Assembly: GCA_035299065.1 (NCBI GenBank)
Contig: DATGXI010000181.1
Coordinates: forward strand, 1-24,844
Direction: 5' to 3'
Source: DASPJQ01 sp035299065
Lineage (GTDB): Bacteria; Bacteroidota; Bacteroidia; Flavobacteriales_D; UBA2798
Length of the DNA: 24,844 bases
Under the pieces are notes generated by a model, which did no database searches, had not been told where the DNA came from, and was given only the letters and a program-made list of their open reading frames with translations. Shown here in pieces: positions 13,585-21,765 of the stretch. Position numbers and translations under genes: made by a program. Numbering within the stretch: position 1 is the stretch's first letter; every line of letters begins with the position of its first letter.

Positions 13585-14244
13585 TTAATTAAATATCATT
13601 TCGGGAACATCACCAGGAATTGTCAACGCTCCTTCGGTAACAGACTTTATATAATCAACACTAACACCGGGAGCACGTTCCAACAGCACAAAGCCTTTAT
13701 CGGTTACATCCAGTACAGCAAGATCACTTACAATTTTTTTTACGCATTTCAATCCTGTAATAGGTAAATCACATTTTTTCAATAATTTGCTTTTACCATC
13801 TTTACTGCAATGCTGCATAGCCACAATAATGTTTTTTGCTGATGCCACCAGGTCCATTGCCCCTCCCATTCCCTTCACCATTTTACCGGGAATTTTCCAG
13901 TTGGCTATGTCACCATTTTCACTTACTTCCATAGCTCCAAGAATGGTAAGATCAACCTTACCGGCACGTATCATTCCAAAACTCATGGCCGAGTCAAAAA
14001 AAGCTGATCCGGGAACAGTTGTAATGGTTTGTTTTCCTGCATTGATTAAATCAGGATCCTCCTCGCCTTCAACCGGAAAAGGACCAATGCCCAATAAACC
14101 GTTTTCTGACTGTAAAATCACATCCATTCCCTTGGGAATAAAATTCGCCACAAGGGTTGGAATTCCAATGCCAAGGTTAACGTAATAACCGTTCTTTACT
14201 TCTTTTGCTATGCGTTGTGCAATCTGGTTTTTATCTAATGCCAT
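13585..14244 (-). CDS. scoB: 3-oxoacid CoA-transferase subunit B
   Basis: 219 residues, the usual size of the beta subunit of class I CoA-transferases. It carries the catalytic glutamate (Glu47) in QSENGLLGIGP, which forms the glutamyl-CoA intermediate when CoA moves between succinyl-CoA and a 3-oxoacid. Other family segments are NLGIGIPTLVANF, KVDLTILGAMEVS and KMVKGMGGAMDLV. Its partner, subunit A, lies at 21032-21727, about 6.8 kb away with four membrane-protein genes between. Substrate (acetoacetate or another oxoacid) cannot be distinguished. Confidence 0.92.
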   Translation of the reverse strand: MALDKNQIAQRIAKEVKNGYYVNLGIGIPTLVANFIPKGMDVILQSENGLLGIGPFPVEGEEDPDLINAGKQTITTVPGSAFFDSAMSFGMIRAGKVDLTILGAMEVSENGDIANWKIPGKMVKGMGGAMDLVASAKNIIVAMQHCSKDGKSKLLKKCDLPITGLKCVKKIVSDLAVLDVTDKGFVLLERAPGVSVDYIKSVTEGALTIPGDVPEMIFN

Positions 14245-14312
14245 AGGGTGCTAAATTAAGCATTTTTTACGCATGTCAACGAATGAGATTATGTGGCACG
14301 ACTAGCTAATGC

Positions 14313-15926
14313 TCACTGGTTTACCGGTTGTATTTCAACCCTTACCGAATCTCCATCAGGCGCATAGCGGGTTATGGAAACTACCCTGTTATTGCGAACA
14401 AAGAAATACGATGCTGTCATTTGCTTTATGCGGGCCATGTCTCTTACATCCTGCCTGTTCAATGTAAAGCGCGCATTGCATTCAGCATAAACAATCAAAT
14501 TAGGACTCACCACCGTGTTGGTAAATACAATTTCCTTATCGGGCCGCGCTAATTTTTTTATGTCATTACCCGCAAGTTTGTAAACCTCATGAACATTATT
14601 AAGGTTGTTTACATGATTATAATGTTGAATTGATTCATATGACTTAACGGCAAAAAACAAAAGTACGAGGGCCACATAACCAAGGCGCAGGTTTTTATTA
14701 TTTTCTGTTAAAAGTTCCAGGCGGTGAATAATAATTCCTGTTAAAAGAATAAGGAAATATCCTGTTTTAAGTACCGAGAAATCATGAGAGGCCGTAAAAT
14801 TGATAAATGCAAAGTGATGCAAGGCCACTACCATAACAACATTGCCTATCACAATACATTGTTTTTTTGTGAAAAAGTATTTTTTACGATACAAGCACAA
14901 CAGGATAAATGCTGGCACAAGAAAAGCAAGTGTATTGATTACATTCAAAAAATTATTGTTTAAATAACCCTCAATCAATTTATAGGACTGACTACTGCCA
15001 AACGAATAGCTGGCAGAGGCTTCATACCCGCTAACCAGGGCGCCACCATTACGCTCGGCCAACTTCATAGTTTCAACTTTAAGCAGTTCATCAAAACCTG
15101 CAATGGAAGAATACTGGAGTATAAGAAGTGTAAGCGATAAAACACCTGCCAATACAGCTACTAAAAAAGGTTTTAGAAAACCACGGTCTTTGATGCTTTT
15201 AACAAGCAAATACCCACCTGTTACAACCGTAAAAAATAAACCAAGCCACTCATTGTATATCCCAAAAAAACACATAACCCCATACCAGGTAACCGTACTT
15301 GCTTTTTGTGCCCTTTGTTCAAGCATAACATAAAAAACGTATATACCGGCAGCCAAAAACAATTGAGCCAGAATTTCACTGAAATAAATATTACCATGAA
15401 ACCATAGCGTTCCCGGGCTAAAAACATATAATATGAAAACAGACAAAGCGGGGAGTGAAAAATCATCAATTCTTTTATTTACTATTCGTAAAACAAGCAG
15501 GTAAAGGAAAAGCGAAACAAGAAAATGCACAATAAGATTGAACCCTATCAATCCCGATAACCCAACCGGTATGAAGAACACTTTAAACAAAAAGTAGGGT
15601 AACAGGGCCGCGAAGGGGCCATAGGAGACATAATAGGCATCACCTTTTTTATCATGAAGTGCACAGTAGGCATAATCATTTGCATTCCCTTTCCCCGGGA
15701 ATGTATAAATGGGCGAAAAATGATAATTAGTAATCCCTCCTTTGTCCCATATTTTCATAATGACCAAGGAATGCGCAGTCAGCCATTCATGATTCCTGCT
15801 TAGGGAATGACCAAAATGTTTATAACGAATACTCACTGAAATTGAAAAAACAGACAATAAGACAAAAACATACAGCAAGGCTTTTTGTTTGTTTTTAATC
15901 CTTGTTTTTATTTGTGCTATAGTCAT
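14313..15926 (-). CDS. Polytopic GT-C-like membrane protein, paralogue 1
   Basis: 537 residues with roughly ten hydrophobic segments, an N-terminal TM helix at about 15-33 and a soluble C-terminal tail of about 85 residues (from NDIKKLARPDKEIVFTN). The first external loop (RNHEWLTAHSLVIMKIW, then SPIYTFPGKGN) occupies the position where GT-C glycosyltransferases keep acidic catalytic residues. By eye well over half the residues are identical to the next gene upstream (15964-17559), including YVSYGPF, FSPGTLWFH, FFGIYNEWLGLFFT and ECNARF. A sugar-transfer role with a lipid-linked donor is inferred; the family was not confidently identified. Confidence 0.7.
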   Translation of the reverse strand: MTIAQIKTRIKNKQKALLYVFVLLSVFSISVSIRYKHFGHSLSRNHEWLTAHSLVIMKIWDKGGITNYHFSPIYTFPGKGNANDYAYCALHDKKGDAYYVSYGPFAALLPYFLFKVFFIPVGLSGLIGFNLIVHFLVSLFLYLLVLRIVNKRIDDFSLPALSVFILYVFSPGTLWFHGNIYFSEILAQLFLAAGIYVFYVMLEQRAQKASTVTWYGVMCFFGIYNEWLGLFFTVVTGGYLLVKSIKDRGFLKPFLVAVLAGVLSLTLLILQYSSIAGFDELLKVETMKLAERNGGALVSGYEASASYSFGSSQSYKLIEGYLNNNFLNVINTLAFLVPAFILLCLYRKKYFFTKKQCIVIGNVVMVVALHHFAFINFTASHDFSVLKTGYFLILLTGIIIHRLELLTENNKNLRLGYVALVLLFFAVKSYESIQHYNHVNNLNNVHEVYKLAGNDIKKLARPDKEIVFTNTVVSPNLIVYAECNARFTLNRQDVRDMARIKQMTASYFFVRNNRVVSITRYAPDGDSVRVEIQPVNQ

Positions 15927-15963
15927 TTACACGTTTTTTTTTGAGAAAACACTGTGATCACTA

Positions 15964-17559
15964 TTATTTCAGCTCAACCTGTACCGAATCGCCTTGTGGT
16001 GTATAACGGGTGAGCGACACTACGCTATCGCCCCGCACCCTGAAAAAGGCCGTATTTATTTTATTGATACGTGCCATATCAATTGCTGCCTGTGGCGACA
16101 ATGAAAAACGGGCATTACACTCGGCATACACCACCAGGTCAGGACTTACAAACGTATTTGTAAAAACAACTTCCTGGCCATGTTTTGCATTGTTCTTAAT
16201 TTGTTCTCCGGCAATTTTATATACATGATAAATTGTTTTGGGATCATGTGCCTTATTATAGCGGTTATAGGATTCAACCGCCTTAACTGCAACAAAAGCC
16301 ACTACGGCAATTGAAAAACATAGGCGCAACCACATGCGTATGGTTGAAAAACGTTCAAGCTGAACCAACATAATTCCAATCAGGAAGGTTAACAGAAAAC
16401 CGGTTTTCAGCATTGAAAAATCGTGTATGGAGGTGAAATTAAAAAACACGTAATGATGCATGGCTACCATCAGCAACAACAAAACCAATAACACAGCCTG
16501 CATACTGCTAAAAAAATATTTTTTACGCCAGCAAGCCAGCACTACAAAAAGCGGTATTACGAAAGCCAGCGTATTGATCAGGTTGACAAAGTTATCGTTC
16601 AAATGTTTTTCCACCATTTTAAACGAGGCTTCATTTCCAAAAGCATATTTTTCCTCGGCATTGTACCCGTCAACTAACGTGCCACCGCTGCGCTCTACAA
16701 ACTTATGGGTAAGCACTTGCTTAAGTTTATCAAAACCTGCAATAGACGAATACTGATAAACGATTAAGCCCAGTGATAAGATACCCGCAGATACAGCTAC
16801 CAAAAAAGGCCTTAGAAAAACGCGGTCTTTAAACACTTTAAACAGCAAATACAATCCGGTTATAAACGTAAAAAACAACCCTAACCACTCGTTATAAATA
16901 CCAAAAAAACACACAACACCATACCATATAACCGTACTTGTTTTTTGTGCCCGTTGTTCCATTAACAGATAAAAAACATACATGCCAGCTGACAAAAACA
17001 ATTGTGCCAACACTTCACTGAAATAGACATTCGAGTGAAACCAAAGTGTGCCTGGACTAAACACATAAAACACAAAAACTGAAATTGCAGCAATTGAAAA
17101 ATCGCCAAAACGTTTACCGGCAAGGCGTAAAACAAGCAGGTACAGAAAGAGCGCGGTTAAAAAATGAATTACTAAATTAAATCCAACCAGGCTGTTTGCA
17201 TTTACAGGAAGGCCAAGCGTTTTAAACACAACATACGGTAAAATAGTTGAAAATGGTCCGTACGAAACATAATACACATCACCTTTTTCATCATCAAGTG
17301 CACAAATGCTAAAATCAAATTTATTTCCTTTACCGGGGAAGGTGTATACAGGCGCAAAATGATAATTTGCTGCGCCTCCTTTTTCCCAAATTTTCATGAT
17401 GATCAATGAGTGCGCAGTAAGCCATTCGTGGTGCCGGTTTATGGGCAGCCCAAAATGCTTGTAGCGCACACCAACCGATGTGCCAAATACCGCAAGCAAT
17501 ATAAACAATTGTAACAATGCTTTACGCCTATGTACAAACCATGTTTTAATACGTTTCAT
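15964..17559 (-). CDS. Polytopic GT-C-like membrane protein, paralogue 2
   Basis: 531 residues, a tandem paralogue of 14313-15926 with the same topology and conserved blocks: NRHHEWLTAHSLIIMKIW, YTFPGKGN, GDVYYVSYGPF, YVFSPGTLWFH and VVYAECNARFSL. The start is 4 bp after the stop of the 602-residue gene, pointing to co-transcription. Divergence is spread along the whole protein and is highest in the TM segments and near the N-terminus, consistent with an old duplication. Function as for the paralogue. Confidence 0.7.
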   Translation of the reverse strand: MKRIKTWFVHRRKALLQLFILLAVFGTSVGVRYKHFGLPINRHHEWLTAHSLIIMKIWEKGGAANYHFAPVYTFPGKGNKFDFSICALDDEKGDVYYVSYGPFSTILPYVVFKTLGLPVNANSLVGFNLVIHFLTALFLYLLVLRLAGKRFGDFSIAAISVFVFYVFSPGTLWFHSNVYFSEVLAQLFLSAGMYVFYLLMEQRAQKTSTVIWYGVVCFFGIYNEWLGLFFTFITGLYLLFKVFKDRVFLRPFLVAVSAGILSLGLIVYQYSSIAGFDKLKQVLTHKFVERSGGTLVDGYNAEEKYAFGNEASFKMVEKHLNDNFVNLINTLAFVIPLFVVLACWRKKYFFSSMQAVLLVLLLLMVAMHHYVFFNFTSIHDFSMLKTGFLLTFLIGIMLVQLERFSTIRMWLRLCFSIAVVAFVAVKAVESYNRYNKAHDPKTIYHVYKIAGEQIKNNAKHGQEVVFTNTFVSPDLVVYAECNARFSLSPQAAIDMARINKINTAFFRVRGDSVVSLTRYTPQGDSVQVELK

Positions 17560-17563
17560 TGCT

Positions 17564-19372
17564 TTATAAACCCGGTTTTTCGTTATACACCTCTACACTC
17601 AATTTTCTGACCAAAACCATTCCTGTTCCCAAATAATCAATGGCCGCAAAAAATTTATCGCCTTCAAACACCCTTGTAGGTGTCAGGTAATAATTTTCAA
17701 ACCTGTGCCACCCGTCTTTCAACGGTTTTGACTGACCCGTAAATAAAAAAGCCTGCCAGGCATATCCCATTTCGTGGTGGTCAATCATTGATTCAATAAG
17801 GTTGCATTTAGATGTATCAGAAGCGTTGGGGAATTTATATTCAAAAACTACTTTATACCAGGCATGTATTTCGTTTTTCATATCGGGCACCTGAAATTTT
17901 ACTTCCAGGTTGGGATACTGTGTATGTTTTACAAAATAAACATTGGCCGAGTCAGGTTTGCGACCAGGTTTATGAATAGCAACCGGTTCATAACGCCACT
18001 TTCTTGGTAATTCGTTTGAAAGCGCAATGTCGTGGTTAATCATTAACAACGTATCAACTCCCCAGGCGGGATCGGTCCTGAAAAAAGCGTTGACATAAAA
18101 ATCTTTTGTCATGCGATCCAAACGCAAAATTGTACGGTTAACCTGCCAGGTTTGAAATTGGTTTAACAAGACTAAACAAAAAATAAAAAAGGAAACAATC
18201 CATGCCATAATGCGCCTTTGCGCAAAAAGGAAACTAAGCAGGAATCCCAGCCCGAGCAAATATACCGGGTATGACTGCACCATTGCACGTTGGCCAAAAC
18301 TTGTAGCGTACCACCAGCACGACCAGGATGATAATACATAAACCGTAACAAGCGTAAATACAAAAAAGGCAAGTCCAAACGCTGCTTTTTTTCGCCAGGC
18401 ATAAATAACCCCAATTACAGCAATCAACATAATGGGCGTATACAAGAACCATCCTTTGCGAAACCCAAACAGGAAGTCAATTGTATTTGGGCGTAAAAAC
18501 TCAAAAATCTCACGTTGATTTTTATAACTGTAGTGCACCCATTCACCGGCATACATTTTCCAGTACGTCATTTGTATGCCAACAAAAAGTAATGCCCCAA
18601 GGCACAACATGAACAACTGTGACCGGTGGGTTTTAAACACCATATAAAGCCTTGCTTTAAATTGCGATCCATTATTTACGCCCCACAGCAAAGGGATAAA
18701 ACAAGCAAGGACATCGGTAGGCCTGGTTATAGCCATCAGGCCCAATAAAAGGCCTATAAAAAAAGCATATTTTTTTGTGGGTTCTGCCGTCCATTTTATT
18801 GTACACCAGATTAACAACACATATGCTAAAAACAGGTATTGGTGCGGCATGCCCATTGCGCCCGTAACCGATATATAATAGTTGGTGCCAAAAAAACAAA
18901 TGAGCATTAAGGCGCACGATATCCATTCAGAAAAAAAACGCAGGAATATTTTTCGTAAAAAAACAAAAGCTACAAGCGAATATAAAACTTCAAACCAAAT
19001 AAGGCTGTATTGGTAAGGCGCAGAATATCCATCGGCTTCAAAACCCGATACTTTTGCAATAATATGTCCGGTAATGAATGCGGGCGCGTAAAAAACAGCC
19101 ATTCCCAGGGGATACTGTGAAATGTTATTCCCATTCTCAACCCGGTGAAACTGGTAAAGTGTTGGCGAAAGATCGTATTTTTTTGCCATGCCGGCTACTT
19201 GATCCATATGCGCATTTCCCGGATCTCCATTGATGAATGTTTGTGGCAAAACCGTGTAATACCCAAAATTATCCCAACTTGTAACATGCGGATCTCTTAT
19301 TCCCGACATGTGCCATATATGCACAAAGGCAATAGCGAGAAATCCAAGGTATGTTGGCTTTAAAATGCGCAC
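17564..19372 (-). CDS. GT-C-like integral membrane glycosyltransferase with soluble C-terminal domain
   Basis: 602 residues. The N-terminal TM helix is followed by an external loop with an acidic residue (HVTSWDNFGYYTVLP), the typical arrangement of GT39/ArnT-like GT-C enzymes. Many TM helices follow to about residue 410. The last about 190 residues are soluble and beta-rich (YPNLEVKFQVPDM, then WYKVVFEYKFPN), possibly a jelly-roll-like sugar-binding module. The frame starts with GTG directly after the TAA of the upstream gene, with no gap, and no other start precedes the first TM helix. Translation is therefore probably coupled. Confidence 0.7.
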   Translation of the reverse strand: MRILKPTYLGFLAIAFVHIWHMSGIRDPHVTSWDNFGYYTVLPQTFINGDPGNAHMDQVAGMAKKYDLSPTLYQFHRVENGNNISQYPLGMAVFYAPAFITGHIIAKVSGFEADGYSAPYQYSLIWFEVLYSLVAFVFLRKIFLRFFSEWISCALMLICFFGTNYYISVTGAMGMPHQYLFLAYVLLIWCTIKWTAEPTKKYAFFIGLLLGLMAITRPTDVLACFIPLLWGVNNGSQFKARLYMVFKTHRSQLFMLCLGALLFVGIQMTYWKMYAGEWVHYSYKNQREIFEFLRPNTIDFLFGFRKGWFLYTPIMLIAVIGVIYAWRKKAAFGLAFFVFTLVTVYVLSSWSCWWYATSFGQRAMVQSYPVYLLGLGFLLSFLFAQRRIMAWIVSFFIFCLVLLNQFQTWQVNRTILRLDRMTKDFYVNAFFRTDPAWGVDTLLMINHDIALSNELPRKWRYEPVAIHKPGRKPDSANVYFVKHTQYPNLEVKFQVPDMKNEIHAWYKVVFEYKFPNASDTSKCNLIESMIDHHEMGYAWQAFLFTGQSKPLKDGWHRFENYYLTPTRVFEGDKFFAAIDYLGTGMVLVRKLSVEVYNEKPGL

Positions 19373-20935
19373 TTATTCTTTGTTCAGTTTATACAGATAA
19401 CAATCTGACTCGCGGTAAATTTCGGTGTAATGTTTATTTATGCAGTCACCCAGTACGCGAAAATGCTTTCCTTCCTGCCCAAACACATTTCCCACTGAAA
19501 ATATGTAATCAACCAACACACGTTTTCCAGGTGTTTTCCATTTCCACCAGGCAAAGTCTCCAGGAATGGTTCCGGTTGGTAACTCAGGCTTGGCTTTTAC
19601 TGTTTCTTTCCATTTAAAGGGGAAATAATTCATGGTTGCCTCATAGTTCTCAAGCGCAATGGTGTTTGGAACGGTAGCTGCTCTTAAGGCCGTATGTCCA
19701 TACATCCAATTGCCCGTTGCATTTACCGGCAAAACAAGTTTGCCCTGCTCAATATGTGTTGCGGCTTTGTGACATGCCTGCAGGCGTGGCTGATTTCCCT
19801 CTGACTGGGTGTGATAATTTACCATGAGCAACATATGATAATAGGCCATTGCATAAAAGGCTCCGAACTTAAACCAGGCACTTAAATTTACGGTGGCAGC
19901 CCACAACAACATAAATACATTAACCAGCAGCAAGGTTCTTAATGTATAAAATCCTCCCCATCCATCGCCATCAGGCAATATATACAAAAGCACAAGCATA
20001 ATTGCGAGTAAAACCGGGAAAACATCGGCAAGTATCAATGTGCGGTTTTTGATAAACCCGGCAACACGTTTTATACATGCTGCACCTGCTGTAATCATCA
20101 TCAAATACAGCAAAGGGCGTGTGTGATCCAGCTCCGCACTTGTAAACAACACAAATGACTGGTTGTTTCTAAGCATATTTGTTATTTCTGCTTTGTCCAG
20201 GAAAACAGGATGCAACTCGGGTTTGGTTATATAAAACAGCAGGAACAACACAAGCGAAGGGAGCGCTGACACAATTAACCAAATTGAATTTTTAAAGAAC
20301 CCTGCCAGGTATACCCCGGGTTTCAGTCCTTCTTTTAAACCTATATGAATAGCATAAAATAAAAACAAGGTAAGCATGCATAAAATGTATACAAATACGT
20401 GCGACAAATAAATTAGCACCAGTAAGCTTGCGAGTACCATATATTGCTTACGCGAAAAAACACCCAAATGCCTCACAAAATACCCGAACAGGAAAAAGGC
20501 TGGAATGAAAGCAATGAGGAAATTATAAAAACCCAGAACCTGGAAAACATTATATGTAAGAATGAAAATAAAATAAGAACCTATAACATGTACATGCTTA
20601 AACGATTTTACAAGATAACGAAATGAGATAGGTGTGAAAACAAGTATACCAATGAGCAACAGTTTTTCGCTCATGCGCGGGGATACAAAGTACTGGAAAA
20701 AGGTCATTATACCATGCCCCGTCCAATTGGGAATAATGGTGGTATTTAACTCAAAGTATTGCTTTAGTAATTGGGTATCGCCCGAAATAAATTGCTTAAG
20801 CATAAGCGCATTATAGGTATGCGCTGGACCGTCAAGTGAAAAAACAAGCCCTGTTTTTAAAACTGGTATGAGGTTTAAGTAAATGAGGAGGTAAAAAACA
20901 AGCACCTCTGCTCTTCGCCAGTTTATTTTTTGCAT
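19373..20935 (-). CDS. Polytopic membrane protein, GT-C-like
   Basis: 520 residues, first gene of the four-gene membrane cassette. A TM helix at about 11-30 precedes an external loop with an acidic residue (LDGPAHTYNALMLKQFISGD). About ten TM helices then extend to about residue 375, followed by a soluble tail (WMYGHTALRAATVPNTIALE, then a C-terminal YTEIYRESDCYLYKL). The topology parallels its neighbours, but I see no close sequence match to them. The 96-bp gap to scoA upstream may hold a promoter; only weak -7-like sequences are present. Confidence 0.65.
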   Translation of the reverse strand: MQKINWRRAEVLVFYLLIYLNLIPVLKTGLVFSLDGPAHTYNALMLKQFISGDTQLLKQYFELNTTIIPNWTGHGIMTFFQYFVSPRMSEKLLLIGILVFTPISFRYLVKSFKHVHVIGSYFIFILTYNVFQVLGFYNFLIAFIPAFFLFGYFVRHLGVFSRKQYMVLASLLVLIYLSHVFVYILCMLTLFLFYAIHIGLKEGLKPGVYLAGFFKNSIWLIVSALPSLVLFLLFYITKPELHPVFLDKAEITNMLRNNQSFVLFTSAELDHTRPLLYLMMITAGAACIKRVAGFIKNRTLILADVFPVLLAIMLVLLYILPDGDGWGGFYTLRTLLLVNVFMLLWAATVNLSAWFKFGAFYAMAYYHMLLMVNYHTQSEGNQPRLQACHKAATHIEQGKLVLPVNATGNWMYGHTALRAATVPNTIALENYEATMNYFPFKWKETVKAKPELPTGTIPGDFAWWKWKTPGKRVLVDYIFSVGNVFGQEGKHFRVLGDCINKHYTEIYRESDCYLYKLNKE

Positions 20936-21031
20936 CAGGTCCTGGTATTTGACAAATTAACGTAAATCAAAACGTATTTTTCATTGCAATAGTATAAAAA
21001 ACGTCAGATTCCTTTGTATGATTTGAAACTG

Positions 21032-21727
21032 TTATTTTTTTCGTACCGTGCGCTGTTCAATGCGTTTTTGGTAATCCTGGCCCTTAAAAATACGATGAAC
21101 ATATATACCTGGCGTGTGTATCATATCAGGATCAAGTGCACCAACAGGTACCAGTTCTTCCACTTCAGCTATGGTTATTTTACCAGCCATTGCCATTAAC
21201 GGGTTAAAATTACGCGATGTGGCTTTGAATATCAGGTTTCCGCTCTCATCGCCTTTCCATGCTTTCACAATTGCAAAGTCTGAATCAAACGCATATTCCA
21301 TTAAATAATCTTTTCCATTGAAATTACGCACTTCTTTTCCTTGCGCAATTTCGGTTCCTACACCCGCTGGCGTGTAAATAGCCGGCATGCCATAGCCGCT
21401 GGCCATACACCTGGTAGCAAGCGTTCCCTGCGGAATTAATTCAACCTCCAGTTCCCCACTCAGCAATTGCCTTTCGAATTCGGCATTTTCACCAACATAC
21501 GATGAAATCATTTTTTTTACCTGACGTGTTTGTAACATGAGGCCAATTCCAAAATCGTCAACACCTGCATTGTTACTTATACACGTTAAATTTTTTACGC
21601 CTTTTTTCACAAGGGCTGCAATGCAATTTTCCGGAATTCCGCACAAACCAAATCCACCCAGCATAATGGTCATGCCATCCGTAATATCTTTAATTGCTTC
21701 GTCAGCGTTTTTAACTACTTTATTCAT
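21032..21727 (-). CDS. scoA: 3-oxoacid CoA-transferase subunit A
   Basis: 231 residues, the alpha subunit of a class I CoA-transferase. The CoA-binding glycine-rich motif is GGFGLCGIPE (24-33), and further family segments are NAGVDDFGIG, SSYVGEN, ELIPQGTLATR and PAIYTPAGVGT. It works with subunit B (13585-14244) as an A2B2-type complex in ketone-body or oxoacid metabolism. It begins 38 bp after the penicillin-binding protein stop on the same strand. Separation from subunit B is unusual; most genomes keep the pair adjacent. Confidence 0.92.
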   Translation of the reverse strand: MNKVVKNADEAIKDITDGMTIMLGGFGLCGIPENCIAALVKKGVKNLTCISNNAGVDDFGIGLMLQTRQVKKMISSYVGENAEFERQLLSGELEVELIPQGTLATRCMASGYGMPAIYTPAGVGTEIAQGKEVRNFNGKDYLMEYAFDSDFAIVKAWKGDESGNLIFKATSRNFNPLMAMAGKITIAEVEELVPVGALDPDMIHTPGIYVHRIFKGQDYQKRIEQRTVRKK

Positions 21728-21765
21728 ACGTCTATGTACTTCGACTTATTGTCTTTTAAATGTTC

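Noticed and set aside
20936..21031. Promoter for the membrane-protein cassette
   Set aside because: Only near-matches to TAnnTTTG (TTAATTTG, TACTATTG) were found, none with a -33 element at proper spacing.
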